This document shows, piece after piece, positions 12,576 through 24,589 of a stretch of 64,000 bases of DNA. The DNA lies in contig NC_092360.1 of NCBI RefSeq assembly GCF_030848805.1, positions 23,291,701-23,355,700 on the forward strand, read 5' to 3'. The notes below the pieces were generated by a model, which was not told the origin of the DNA, ran no database searches, and saw only the letters and a program-made list of their open reading frames with translations. Made by a program: the position numbers and the translations under genes. How positions within the stretch are numbered: position 1 is the first letter of the stretch; the number at the start of each line of letters is the position of its first letter. Source of the stretch: Temnothorax longispinosus. Lineage: Eukaryota; Arthropoda; Insecta; Hymenoptera; Formicidae.

Positions 12576-13082
12576 TATTTTAAAGAAATGGAGCTTGTAT
12601 TTTCTTATGTGAGAAATATCAATATTATTAACTATCAATATATAATACTATAATGTAATTATAATATTATAATGTAATTTCATGTTGTAATTGCTGCTCT
12701 AATGAATTAATTTCACATAAATAAGCATTTTAAAGAAGTTTAACAGAGAAAATAACACGTATTTGTTAGGGAGTTGCTTCGTATTTTCAGTAGAATTCAT
12801 TCTTATCGCGCCAGCGGCATATGCAAATTACTATTCTTATCGGATTGAATGAGAATAGATTATACGGAACGAATTAGATTATACGAGCGCGGCACGAATA
12901 AAAGTGATTTTCTCTCGGGCTTCCTTCGTCGATTCCGATACGAGCGCGAAGTTCGTCGGTGATTTGTGCCAATCAAATAGCACGCCAATTTGGCGCATTC
13001 AATCCACCGCACGCACGCGCGACTAAACTTTCTCGATGCAACTCGTGCGAACGTGCGAAGAAAGAAAATGCAGCCTGGCAGG

Positions 13083-13129
13083 CCGTCGCTCACACGCGAG
13101 CATTGAAAGATTATCGTATGAAATTTATT
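13083..13129 (+). repeat. Duplicated block, copy A
   Basis: Contains GCCGTCG then GAAAGATTATCGTATGAAAT at 13105-13124, matching copy B at 13541-13589 over about 47 positions with a few differences. It is preceded in both copies by TGCGAAGAA. Confidence 0.65.
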
Positions 13130-13540
13130 TGAGGGGGGCAACGAATTCGCTGGCATATGTCAATCTTCGAAGCTTGCTCTTTCGCATATTACGAAATTTA
13201 TTTTTTTCTTTTTTTAATTGCAAAATTGTAGACAAAAGCGTAAAGCGTAAAGCGGATTAAATGATGAGCCACGGTTGAAAGCGGTTATTATTTGTAATTT
13301 TATTTTAAGAGCGCGACGATGCCATTATATAACGCGTGTAAAAAAAGAAACACGCGATAAAACTATTGATAAATTCTTTTTCTCATGCGAATATTTTCAC
13401 GTGCGACATATTCTCGCGTGATGAAAAAGTTCTTGTCAATTTGTTACTATCATCGAGCGAGAACGAAACGTGCCTCAATTTGCACCATTCACCGTACGTT
13501 CCGCCAAGCTTTTCTAACGTATCTGCGAAGAAGAAGGACG

Positions 13541-13589
13541 CCGTCGATCGCGCGCGAATGCAACGAAAGATTATCGTGCGAAATTTATT
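13541..13589 (+). repeat. Duplicated block, copy B
   Basis: Contains GCCGTCG then GAAAGATTATCGTGCGAAAT at 13565-13584. The offset from copy A is about 460 bp. Conservation of this AT/GC-mixed block inside an otherwise dissimilar island suggests a shared binding module. Confidence 0.65.
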
Positions 13590-13870
13590 CGATCGGACGA
13601 GATTGCCGGGGAACGGAGCTTTCCTTCGCGTGTCCCTGTATTAGTGCCTATATATATGCGGAAGTTCATACACGGCGACAAATCAATCGAACCGTAACAA
13701 CTGTCACGTCCTCGCAACGTAGAAAATGCATTATAATGTATCGCGAAACGTGCGCGCGATTTCAATCGGCAGGCGCGAATTTATGGCGAATCGGGATCGC
13801 ATTCGGTTGCTCCAAATTGATTTTCACAAGAACAACAGAGTCGAACTGGCGCTATGGTTAACTTTGCAAA

Positions 13871-14227
13871 CCAGGTCACTTTGATGCCACGTATGCATGC
13901 CATTGTCCCAAATTTTCTGATATCTAGGATATCTATGTATTTACATATCTACGTGTGCAGTATTTTATCAATGTCTTATATCAAATTGTTTAGAGCTGTT
14001 AAAAATTATGTGCAAAAATTATTAAAATAATTAAAACCACTTAAAATCAAAATCATACAGCGAACAGTTAGTTTACAATTCTCGTATTATAGTTTCACTT
14101 GTAATCTTAATAAATCTCTAATAACTTCTTTAAAAAATGTTATATAGACTATACACAAATTAATACTCTCAAGGTATACAATCAAAAATATAAAGTGAAT
14201 ATAAATAGCAAAATAGCAGTAATTATA
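13871..14227. other. AT-rich spacer
   Basis: AT-rich sequence between the 13 kb island and the miniature element at 14228. I see no gene, repeat or RNA. Confidence 0.5.
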
Positions 14228-14465
14228 GACGACCCATCCTCCGATGATTTTAACCTTGACGTATTATGTTGTCAAGGGTGTAGGTATAGACAGTACATAT
14301 CAGCAAATTACTTCTCTTAGCACTGTCACAAACTTATATTTCTTAAACTTCTTTTGTTAATATTTTTTTAATAAACAACGAGCGAAACCTTTTGAAAGTT
14401 ACTCAGGAGGGTGAACTATATGTATAATATATGCCATAGGTTAAGGTCATCGGAGAGGAGTCCCC
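14228..14465. mobile_element. TA-flanked miniature inverted-repeat element
   Basis: The left end 14228-14256 and the reverse complement of the right end 14438-14465 share CTCCGATGA followed by a block close to TTTTAACC/CCTTAACC, with about three quarters identity across about 28 bp. TA dinucleotides flank both ends (14226-14227, 14466-14467). An internal CCTTGAC/GTCAAGG hairpin lies at 14255-14277. There is no transposase. The class is inferred from the architecture. Confidence 0.55.
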
Positions 14466-16650
14466 TATAATGCATAATTACAAACAATTACAAAAGTTTC
14501 AGTGATATACAAATAATATATTAAAAAAGTTGCGTTATACTGCAAAGACAGTTTTGTAATTCTATTAATAAATTATGATTTTTTTATGGTTGTAGAAATT
14601 TGCCTAAGATTGGATATTTGTTTCACGATTCTTATCTTAAGCTTGTTTAATCTCGTAAATTGTTAGACAAAAAATAGTGCAAGATTCGAAATTTTGCCGT
14701 GCGATTCTTTTGTTATCGCGGGATCTTTTTCGCTATTATGACTTTTGTCATGTCATGATGTGAACGCCACATCGTCTGTTTCAGGCGTTCTCCTCAAAAT
14801 GAGATTTGGTAAACTTGAGCGCGCGATTCTTCTACCACAGCATTGACTGATCACGGGAAAATCCAATCTATGAGAATCACGCAGAGAGGGCTTTCTTAGG
14901 AGTCTCAAGATGCAATCACGGCGATCTCTGAACCGGCAATACATCGATAAATGCACCTATGAGCTTTATCGACGAGGCTATATGCGCGCATATACATTTT
15001 CTTACTACACATCGCTATGTATATCCCCTGAATATGATGTCCCCGTACGGTATAACCGTGCTACGAAGAATTCTCTTTGAAGTACGTGCCCCGATCTCAT
15101 TTTATGAGAAAACATGTGGTAAGGGATCTAATATTATCGAGGCAATAAGTATATCCGAGATTGCTCGCGATACATGCTCGTTCTCCCCCAGTGATCAGCG
15201 ACGGGCGCGGGCGTCGTAATAAGTATGCAGTAATTTCAAATTTTTCGAATAACCCGACGGGATATTCTCGAAAAATCACTTGTTTCCGATATGTGCGGCC
15301 GTGTACTCCCCATAGTGCAAGCCACGAACGCAATTTCCACGTTCCATCCGTTTTATTTTCGCAATAACCTCCGGGCTGTTATAATTTTTCGTCCTACCAT
15401 TTTTAACGAAATTTTGTAGATTTATCTATGCTGATTGAAACATCGAGAAATTTCCTGAATTTCTACCTTTCTTTTTTTACATATATATCGATATACGTGT
15501 ACATCGATCTTAGATCAGTTCTGTCGTTCGTTTTTAATCTATGGTGTATGCACTTCTCCCGAGTGCATACATCATATTTTGAAACTCATTTCTTATTTTT
15601 CTTAAGATTATGTTCAAATTACTTAAATAATGCAATCGTAGGTAAGCTGGCAATAAAAAGAAAGACATAGTAATAATTTCTTTCGGTACTTTTCTTATTT
15701 CAACAATAGTATAATTATCGTAATAATTTCATCAATTATTTAAACTTATACAAGAGTTACATATACGTAATTAAAGCCGTAATGAGGCGCTCTGTGCAAA
15801 TCAGGACTTGCGGTGGATTGTGCCATGTTGCTAGAATTTCTCATCTAATTCGAATTACTCGTCGATTAATCACAATTGTTTCCCCGAAATGAGTTAGTCG
15901 AAAACTGTTAACCGACTTTTGTCATATACTGAGTGGTAATTCCTTAATGTCGGTCAATTATTGGCCACGATACTCGGCTATTGAATAATTAGCGTACGCA
16001 GAGTCGGTTTAATCGCGTTTGTAGAGTTTGTAGAGTTTCTTTCTACAATGTAGCAATCACGTGCAAACGTAACAATTATTTTTAGATTTTCTCTGGAAAA
16101 TATGACCAAAGTATATAATAAGACATAAAATCGGCTTAAAAGTCAATATAGACGGCGCGATAGATGTGCGAAGGCAGAAAGATGTAAGCAGCGGATGGCA
16201 GAAAAAAGCCGAACACAGGAAGAAGACATATTGTTTCTTCTACAGAGAGGAGGATAATGGAGCTCGCCTGTCAGATCGAGTTATGTCCTCCGCACGAATA
16301 TAGAATGCCTTATATTTTTTCCTTCATCGCGCCAACAATAAGAACACGCCAGCAAAAAGATCAATAGCGAAGTTACACAGAGTGATTGCGATTATAAGGT
16401 ATCAATTATTTCTTATTTTGTAATTTTTATATTTAAACTTTTTCTAATTTTGAAAAAAGGCCCTTACTTTCGAGATTGTAACAAAATTGTGAAACGACAA
16501 TACACAAAATATACAGACGAAAGTAATAAGACGTTAAAGTGGAAGATATACATACAGAAACAAGCTAACTTTTTTACTAATTAAATACTTAAATTAAATG
16601 TAATACAACAAAGCAGGAAAAGTTTAATAACAAAGAAGATACAATTTAAT
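14466..16650. other. Non-coding stretch
   Basis: Mid-GC patches at 14700-15360 and AT-rich sequence to 16140 and beyond. The hairpin at 15541 is the only structure I can support. Confidence 0.5.
15541..15575 (+). repeat. 14 bp stem, 7 nt loop hairpin
   Basis: TGTATGCACT (15545-15554) pairs exactly with AGTGCATACA (15562-15571). The stem extends outward by four more pairs, one of them G-U. The loop is TCTCCCG. It is too short for a typical pre-miRNA. Confidence 0.75.
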
Positions 16651-18444
16651 AAACTTAATAAAAATTTAAGTATTCAAATTCGCGCTGCAGATAGTTAAAT
16701 TTTCAGTCGATAAAGAACGCGAATTTTGGCAATAGTGCATTAATTCCAGCCATTTCGTAGCAAACGAAGCGGGTAGGTTAAAATAAGAGCGAAAAGAGAG
16801 AGGCTTGGTGTTATACCGTGAAATGCACGAGACCCGCCACGGACCAAATTGCCGACGGCACCGCCTGCGGTCAGCGGCCCGAAGGCCGTTCTCGTCGTGT
16901 CGCATGCGAAGATCGGGCAAAAATAGAACGAGAACAAAGTGGTACTCTTTATGCGTGTCCAGCCGGTAAACACGCCGCGTACAACTGCATTGCGGAAGCG
17001 ACGAATTCCGTGCCTTGCGGCAACAAATGAATTTCATTTATCATTGTGTGCCGCCAGTGCCGCACGTCTTTTTTTCGTGTCTTTTTTAAAACGCTATATT
17101 TCGCGAGAGATAAGATATGGATAAGTCGTCAAACTTTGCCGCATTCATCTTCTTAATTTGGAGCTATTCATAACTATCTTATGTTATTAAATTTTTGCTT
17201 TTTTGTTGCATTTAATTTAAGCATTTAATTAGTAAAAAATAATTTGTTTCTGTATGTAAATCTTCTACTTCAGATGATTTATTATTTGTTAGCATCCAGG
17301 ATAAAGTTTTATTTATAATTTTTACCGTGTAACACGAAAAACATTTGAAGAATTAATAGAATACAGACACGTACAAAATAAATAATCAAATATACACGGC
17401 ATATACAATACTAAAATAGACAGAATTTTGTTCTGAAATTCGACGCAAATTGTAGATCATCCAAAAGGGTGTTAAAAACCTCATTATTTTAATTAAAAAT
17501 TTATTTGGGATGAATTTGGATTATTGTATAATAACTAATAATATTATAATAGTATTATAAGAGTATTATAAATTGATAATAATTTTGTAACAATAATTTT
17601 GAAATTAAAAATTACTTAGGGTAATTATATAAAATCATAAAATGCATGAAATTCCAAATTTCGTAATGCGATATCATTTCCATTGCTGAGAAGCGCTATG
17701 TCATAAATGTCACGATCGTTACCGTGTGTTATCAACGAGCGGTTCAATTTTTCTTCTCTATTCAATATTGGTGATATTTTTCCAAAATTTTTATACGAGA
17801 TATTTTTATCATCGCAAAAAGGGCGGACGAAAGAAAAAAAGAGCGATTATAATACAGTGGTTAACGTATAAGTACATAATTATATTATTATTTCGCCATC
17901 GTCGTTGCTGGTTACAAATGAAAAAGTAATTCTCTGAAAAAAGTCATGCATACTTCTTCGCAAAACATTTGCCCTCGCAATTCGCTTGAGTTATCCGACA
18001 GATACTTTTCACTCTGAGCCGTCTATCGTAGCAAACGCAAAACTTCCGACGGCGTTGTTCCCCTCATATCGAAGCGTGCATGCCGGTATATATATCGAGA
18101 ATGACATGCCACCCTTGTCTTATTCGGCGGACATTTCTGACGTGTTTCTCGTGAGTTTCGTATCAATGATGGAGCACGGTCGTCAATTCCGCGATAGGAG
18201 AGCGCCCGCGCCGCAGAGAAGTAGCGATGGCTGCCCTATCGAGTTTCCATTTTCCGGACAGTGTCTTACAACGTATGCCGTCGCTTACTTATTTAGCTGT
18301 TATTTCGCCCTCTCACTTACCGGCCACCTCCACCATGGCACTCGCAACCGACCGACTTTTTCTTCCCTTTGGCAGCTCAAGATGATACTCTTACTCGAAT
18401 CATGAAATATTTAATGACTCACCTTTTTGATCGCCCGTATTCTG
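16651..18444. other. GC island (about 16670-17120), AT spacer, mixed patch
   Basis: The island has open frames on both strands with no recognisable product. 17121-17980 is AT-rich with a short AGTATTATAA direct repeat at 17551 and 17562. 17986-18405 is open on the plus strand from a TTG codon; its translation resembles nothing known and runs toward the CT microsatellite. Confidence 0.45.

Positions 18445-18505
<61 letters not shown>
18445..18505. repeat. (CT)n microsatellite
   Basis: About 30 CT units with one CTTT interruption near 18462. Confidence 0.97.
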
Positions 18506-18507
<2 letters not shown>

Positions 18508-20633
18508 GCGTTTCCTCATTTCTAAGCCGTCTTGTCCAGTCCCACATGTTACCTTTCGGTCGTATTGCTGCAAATTACATTGTCATTGACCATCAAAATC
18601 CTTTTAATAAACAACGCGTTAGTCCTTTCATCATAGGTATATACATATATCATATGTAGTTTTCAATCGTCATATCTCAAATTGTCTTTCGTTAATACAC
18701 TGTAACGATTGAATAAATAAATTAACACAAAACTATTAATGTAAATATGTGTGCAAAATTTTATAAATTAATCAAGTAAGGCATTATGATATATTATTAT
18801 TAATTCTGAATTGTTATTAATAATATAAATGAATCGAAGTCAAATGGAATTGTAATATTTCTCAGTTAATTACGCCTGTATGTTTCTATTTGTGAACGTA
18901 TGCTGCCGTGGGTATCCTAGCGTGACACATAGTTCAGTGGTTAACATTAATGCCTCTTCAATTAACGGCATCTATTCCAGATATGTTGTATTCATTGAGC
19001 AACGCTTTGAGTCAACCGATAGTCCCGGGTGTAACCAGAAATTCCGTGTAATATCGCCAAGGGCCACGCATGCCGCTATAACGTAACCATCCTCAAACGC
19101 CACCAATTCGATAACCCAATGAACATGTTGACGATAGAACGCATCTATTGCGCGCAATTCAATCATCGCGCATAACTAATAAAGACAATACAATACGTTG
19201 CGAAAGAAGGACGCTGATCAAATGCAATTTGTTTGCGTACATCCAACCTGACCAACATATTTCGATATTTTATCTCTGTTTCAAAATATAATCAATATCT
19301 TAGTTTTAAATTCATTGTTTTACCAGTAAAAAAATTTTAGGACATACTATTTTCTTCTTTTTTAAGCTTATTTTACGTGACTTATTTTTTATTTTGCTCT
19401 GTCATTTTTACATTGCAAAATGTTTTATATAACTATTGCAATAGGAAAAGATTTAATTTTTTAGATATTTTAAAAGTGAGCTTGAGACTTAAAGATTAAA
19501 GTGATCTTTACATACTTTCATTAGAGAATTTTATATAATTTTGTTTTATGTATGTGTTCTATCTTATATATTTTAAATTCTTGTAAATAAGTAATTAATA
19601 TAAATAACGATCGACGTATAAGCACACATTATATTAATTACATTTTAATTTATAGTAACTGCAATTTTTTAATATCTGCAAAATGCATGTAAATCTTTAG
19701 AAAATCAATTGAGCAAAGAAGATTAGTGCCAATTAAACTGCGAAAACTAATAAAGTGATCCGTATACGCATATACATGTGGACATGTATTTTCACGTTAC
19801 TCTGAACATTAGCTTGAAACTAAATTTTGATTAAATTTTGATTTGATTTGATTACTCTTAAGCTATTGTAATTAATAATGATAATTTTGCATTAGAATCA
19901 TTAACTCTAATTAATCTTCATGCAATTAACAATAGGTAGATAAAATAATTTATTTATGTAGGAATGTAATATACATTTATGTTTCCATCTTTATTACTGT
20001 CAAGTAATCGAAAAGATTTTGTTTCTTTGACTTGTCTTTTCGATATTAATCGGTTTTCGATTCACAGAGTTCTTCGATTGTTTTATATTGCAATAATTGA
20101 TAGTGCACGATTTTTAACTTGTATTATGACGCATACACTAGTCAATTGGTGATTTGATAAGTATTTTCTATTTGTATTTTTTTTTTAATATTAAGAATTG
20201 CACAAACTATTTTGGATACGTAGATATATATATTCGGATATACATAAATCCAATTTATATTAAATAGGCACAAAATTTTTTGGAATATTTTAAATATCTG
20301 GGGGGAGGAGAGATACTGATGCTAAAAAATCAATAACAATGTAATATCTTTAAGTTATCTTTCTTTCTTTTCCTTTTAATAGCAAATTTTAACTGATTGT
20401 TTCACTAGAAACATGTATAATGTAATATATTTGTTAATTATATAATTGAAAGTTTATTATAAACAGCATTGTAGCTGTCTGGTAATGTCTAGTATTATAT
20501 CTAAATGTACATGTAAAATGTATGCGATTATTATTAATAATTCGAATAAATTGATATTAATGCGAGATAAGAGGATTAACGAGGCAGCGAAATTGGAGAT
20601 AATGGTGGGATTTCATATTACGGAATTAGAGAC
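18506..20633. other. AT-rich spacer
   Basis: Mostly AT-rich, with a small mid-GC patch near 18880-19170. I see no gene, no RNA and no convincing repeat apart from ATTTTGATT words near 19825. Confidence 0.5.
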
Positions 20634-20652
20634 ATATATATATATATATATA
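20634..20652. repeat. (AT)n microsatellite
   Basis: An uninterrupted AT run of 19 bp. Confidence 0.9.
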
Positions 20653-22389
20653 TTTGGCGTTGCAAGATAGACCTGTTTGTCATTTGTAGTATTTCGTGAA
20701 ACACGGGCTTTACACAATTTCTTGAGCGTGACTGTAATTCTTAGGTTACATAGCGCAAGCTCTATTAGCTTGCAACACATGCGCGTATGTCGGGTGCATT
20801 TGGGCAAAATCCGTTAGTTCAACATTCCGTGTAGTCACGTGGCGCATTTACGGCGTAACTTTCCAGATTAGATCTGGCGCGCTACATACGTCTATATCCC
20901 ACATGTGGATTCAAGTCGAGGGAGCGTAGATAGAGAGGTCGAAGTAAAGTAAAAGGTGCCGCGAAAGGGTAGCGCGGTGGGCGCGTAAAGCCGCTTTCGG
21001 AGAGAATATTCGTTGGTAAAGTTTGCCGGCGAAATGAAGTTGGTAAGTTTTTAAATTTCGCCGTGCCAACCCCGGAATATAGATCCTTGGGTAATCTTGC
21101 GCGAATGTCCTCGCGCCCACAATGCTCCGGACTCTCTTCGAATTCGCCGCGTCGTTCGAAACTTTTATTCGCGCACCTAATAAATCTCAAAATTTATTAT
21201 ACGTAATAAGCACATCAAATTTATTCGCGCCCAGAGCGCGTGAATTCTTAAGTCCTTCTTGATTCTCCAAGTAACAGTAATATATTAGTTTTCTCGAGGC
21301 AGAAATGTCGGCAGCATATGCTGGCTGATATTTTCATACGTATCATTTCGTGTTGTTTGATTAGCAATATATTTCTTAAGTATACTGTTCAATATTTTAG
21401 GACTTGATTTCTGAGATCATTTTGTGAAGGAAAGTTTATATTGTTCGAAGACTTTTGTTTCAGAGATATACAAAGCAGTAAAAATTCTATAAACTTATCG
21501 TTTTTCTTACAGTTCCTAACCGAAAAGAGCTTTTTTCAAAATTTTTGGGTCAATAAATAGAATATTAGCTTTATTTTGTTACTTACACTGTCGCCGTTTT
21601 GTCAATAAAGTTTAGACAATACATTACTGTTCCGAATTAGTGCACCGATAGACGGAAATAAATTTTTTGCAGGTAAAAAATAAAGGTAATACGCTGCCTA
21701 TTTACGCTGGCTCGAACTTGAAAAAGAAATCTTTTTTCGTTTAAAAACTATTAAGAAAAAACAATAATGTTATATAATTTGTTAAAAAACACTCTATATC
21801 TTTAAAACAAAGCCTTTGATACCATATATATTCATATATACATCTTCCATCATAATATGACTTCAAATATCCTAGAATATTAGACAGTACATAAGAAACA
21901 CTGTATAGCAAAGAACCAAAGTTAGAATACTTGTTTTTTTATTATATTATATTATATGCAATGGAAAATAATGAGAAACTTTAGAAACTGTAACATTTGA
22001 TGTTGTATTAATAAACTGCCAACAGTTGCGTATGTAAATTTTAGATCGTAGCTAAAAAGTAGTCTCTTATTTGCGAAATGCATGATGCTTGATCGTTAAC
22101 GGAAAAGCCGTACATACATATACGATTATGTGCCGCATATAGAGGACAATTTTCAGCTAGAACTGCCCTCAGTTAAAGAGCTATATAAATTCAATTTAGC
22201 TAAACGCGCCAGGAAAATAGTATGCACCAGTAATGCTTGACTTTATTTTGTTGGCAGCTGTTGACAGCACTTTTTAATAGTTTCAGCCGTGGTGGAAAGA
22301 AAATAAAGCGAGGACGCGTTTTCGTATTGTTCCGCGCATTTTGTACCAATCGCCTCTATTTTTAAATTTCTGTATTTATGTATGTCTAT
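20653..22389. other. GC patch (20700-21190) and AT-rich spacer
   Basis: The patch is open on the minus strand without a recognisable product. The rest is AT-rich. A 13-base match to the start of the bantam microRNA at 21412 has no hairpin and was rejected. Confidence 0.5.
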
Positions 22390-22594
22390 GTTCCGATATT
22401 TACCGTTTACGTCACATACGCTATAGATTTTCAGTACTGGCAGTGAATATCAGAATGCAGCCCATACCGAAAGGCATTTAATCTTAGGCTGTATCCCGAT
22501 ATTCACTGTCTGAAAATCTATATTTTTCTATTTACTTCACGTTACTATATTTTCAGTACTGACAGTTGCTGACAGTAAATATCGGAATGCAGCC
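22390..22594. mobile_element. Nested repeat: two direct and one inverted copy of a ~40-65 bp unit
   Basis: A unit of the form TTTTCAGTACTGxCAG...ATATCxGAATGCAGCC occurs at 22422-22462 and 22546-22594 on the plus strand, and inverted at 22487-22522 (GGCTGTATCCCGATATTCAC). The two direct copies also share a TTTAC-TCAC-TAC-CTATA lead-in. A further inverted fragment, TTCCGATATTTACCG, lies at 22391. Copy 3 has an extra GACAGTTGCT. This is typical of a miniature inverted-repeat element or a nested insertion; no family is assigned. Confidence 0.65.
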
Positions 22595-22615
22595 TTAATT
22601 TCTGACGTCTGTACT

Positions 22616-22694
22616 GCGGGATGATGCGTGGCTCCGTGTGTCCGCGAGTGATTACTGAAAGATTCCGCGGTTCGATCCCGGCCTTAATCCCGGC
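22616..22694 (+). pseudogene. tRNA-like relic, possibly the head of a SINE
   Basis: GGTTCGATCCC at 22669-22679 matches the polymerase III B-box/T-loop consensus. TGGCTCCGTG about 40 bases upstream is A-box-like. GCGGGAT at the start can pair with ATCCCG near 22687, as an acceptor stem would. The T-stem is only partly paired and no clean anticodon stem forms, so this is not a working tRNA. It sits directly beside the nested repeat, which fits a tRNA-derived SINE remnant; a chance match is possible. Confidence 0.35.
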
Positions 22695-22873
22695 AATTAC
22701 ACAAGTATTAAAGTTCGACATTAATATATGACTTCACGTGAAGGCATGTCGGTTCACCAAACTAACAATTTGAAGACGTACGTCAGTTTAATTCGCCGCC
22801 GCAATATGGCAGCCGCGGGAACGAATCTTATTGGCTGTTCAGAAATGTGTCTAGTAGCGCGCCTTTTCTTCTA

Positions 22874-22933
22874 TTCCCACCGCGCACCGCGCGCCGCGCG
22901 CCATACTTTCTTCCCACCGCGCACCGCGCGCCG
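22874..22933 (+). repeat. Tandem 23-mer, period 37 bp
   Basis: The 23 bases at 22874-22896, starting TTCCCACCGCGCACCGCG, recur exactly at 22911-22933. The surrounding GC dinucleotide runs are also repeated. Confidence 0.9.
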
Positions 22934-22994
22934 TGCCTGTATCTACCAGACGATCGCGACGCGCGCCACGTCGATCACTTGCGGCTGAGATTTT

Positions 22995-23006
22995 GAAACG
23001 GTGAGT
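22995..23006 (+). promoter_or_regulatory. Candidate 5' splice site
   Basis: AAACG|GTGAGT places an intron start at 23001. The intron side is a strong match to the GTRAGT consensus. It would close a first exon in the CpG island, but there is no independent evidence of transcription. Confidence 0.3.
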
Positions 23007-23148
23007 TAACTTTAAAGATTCTGGAATATCCTCAAATCGCGGCGCAATATTGTCGCCGACGTACTAACGGTCAGTATATCGTGATGCGCGAACGGCTTGC
23101 GAATGTGAATGTCTTTAAAGACGGCCGCAGGGCAGGAGAAGTCTCCTC

Positions 23149-23173
23149 GGGGGCGGGCGGGGGGGGAGGGGGG
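23149..23173 (+). other. G-run cluster with G-quadruplex potential
   Basis: Four or more runs of three or more G separated by single C or A bases lie at 23149-23173. A second nine-G run is at 23757-23766. Confidence 0.7.
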
Positions 23174-23623
23174 AAGACCGCTCTCCGGAGTCCGTACTCA
23201 TTTCGCATTCGGCGCATCGCCACCACGCGCACACGGGCGGTCGTTCGCGTTCGGGTATATTTGTTAATAATTCTCGGAAGATAGTTTGGTGCCGAGCCAT
23301 ATACTGCGACAACGCGCGCGCGGACATTCGGACACAGCCCGAGGGGCTGTCTCCGTCGTTATAGCGGCGCAGCATCACCCGATCCGATCTCTCCCTTCCG
23401 CACTCCTCTTCCCCCCTCCGTCTCCCCCAAGGACGGAAGGGTTTGCGCTTAGGTTGCGGCTTAATGTGCGCCCTCCTCGTAAGGCGCACGTCATCGCGCT
23501 CCGAAGTTCCGCTTATGCGATGGTGCGGGTGGTTAGCGAACTTAAAGTCAATCTTGGGTTATGCAAACGCTTATGCTTGGTAAAACGCTCGCTGCGGGCG
23601 AGATTCCGGTAACTCGCCAGAGA

Positions 23624-23655
23624 GAAGGAGGGTGCGAGGAAGGAGGGTGCGAGAA

Positions 23656-23735
<80 letters not shown>
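23624..23735. repeat. 15 bp tandem duplication leading into a long (GA)n
   Basis: GAAGGAGGGTGCGAG occurs twice head to tail (23624-23638, 23639-23653). It is followed by GA-rich sequence and a pure AG run of about 72 bp from 23664 to 23735. This is the longest microsatellite in the window. Confidence 0.95.
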
Positions 23736-23738
<3 letters not shown>

Positions 23739-24546
23739 GTGTAGGAAGAAGGGCGAAGGGGGGGGGCGAGAAAATTGAGCTCTGATATAGGGCGTTTTCG
23801 AAAGTTAAAGGGCCCCATCTGCCAGCAATTTCGCAGACTGACCGTTCCAACCTAATCTGACCGTAGCTCCGGGGTTATTGATGGATTTGCATAGCGAGGG
23901 GAGGAAAGAAACATCGAATAGACGGCGTACGCATGGTGGTCTTAATTGGATCGAATTGCGTTCTGGTTGCGGTTCACTTGCTTGTCACGTATTGTGCGCG
24001 TGTTACGCCGGCGCATATCATTGTTATAGGCGATCGTTACATGCTCCGTTGTACGTGTAAGCTGCGATTTTTTTTTACGAGCGAATCGAATCCGCGCGAA
24101 TGCGCCCGCCGCGGGGAAAATATCGGAGCGAGTGCGAAGAAACGAAAGCCCGTTTCGATATTTACGATAGTATTTCGGGATATTTTTCGTTTTACGCATA
24201 TGTTAAAACAAATCCTCTATATAAACGTGATACTTTTTTTAACGTTTTACTCTTTATCCTTTTTATTCCTGAGTTAAAAGTTGTCGTTTTTTACTTTAAA
24301 CATTAATAATCAAATATTCTCTCTATCTGGTTTTTCAAATACAAGAATTTATTAAATATTCTTTGATACCTTGCAAATCAATTTAAACAAATCGGATTAA
24401 TACAATAGAAAACACGTAACTGATTATCTGTAATATCTATAAATTAAAATCCGATTGCTATGTAACTTTTATTTTTAGAATGCATTATTAAAATGAGAAT
24501 ACTATCTACTTTTCTCACATTATTGCTAAACAGAATAACTACAAAA

Positions 24547-24589
24547 CTGAAACTACAAAAGCTTTTTAAATAAGTTTTTGTAGTTTCAG
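24547..24589. repeat. Perfect 14 bp inverted repeat, 15 nt loop
   Basis: CTGAAACTACAAAA (24547-24560) is the exact reverse complement of 24576-24589. Confidence 0.85.

Larger units (their letters stand above)
12780..13870. other. GC-rich island with internal duplication
   Basis: A CpG-rich island bounded by AT-rich DNA. It contains two related ~47 bp blocks (annotated separately) and repeated CGTGCGA-type words. A 158-codon ATG frame on the plus strand at 13385-13861 is arginine-rich and unlike any protein I know; it is better explained by scarce stop codons. A regulatory role is more plausible than a coding one. Confidence 0.45.
22730..24150. promoter_or_regulatory. Large CpG-rich, promoter-like island
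   Basis: The longest dense CpG island in the window. It includes AATATGGCAGCCGC at 22803, resembling a Pho/YY1-type site, an inverted CCAAT box (ATTGG, 22830), a 37 bp-period GC tandem, a G-run cluster at 23149-23173 and a long GA tract. GTGAGT at 23001 could end a first exon on the plus strand. Such composition is common at insect promoters and GAGA/Polycomb elements. The transcription start is not identifiable and no coding frame is supported. Confidence 0.4.

Noticed and set aside
13385..13861. 158-codon ATG frame
   Set aside because: Arginine/threonine-rich with no domain; it spans the duplicated non-coding block, whose second copy is not in a matching frame context.
17986..18405. 139-codon plus-strand frame of ordinary composition
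   Set aside because: TTG start, no recognisable family, no clear splice sites; kept out for lack of support.
21412..21424. 13-base match to the 5' part of the bantam microRNA (TGAGATCATTTTG)
   Set aside because: The match stops there and no complementary arm is present to form a precursor hairpin.
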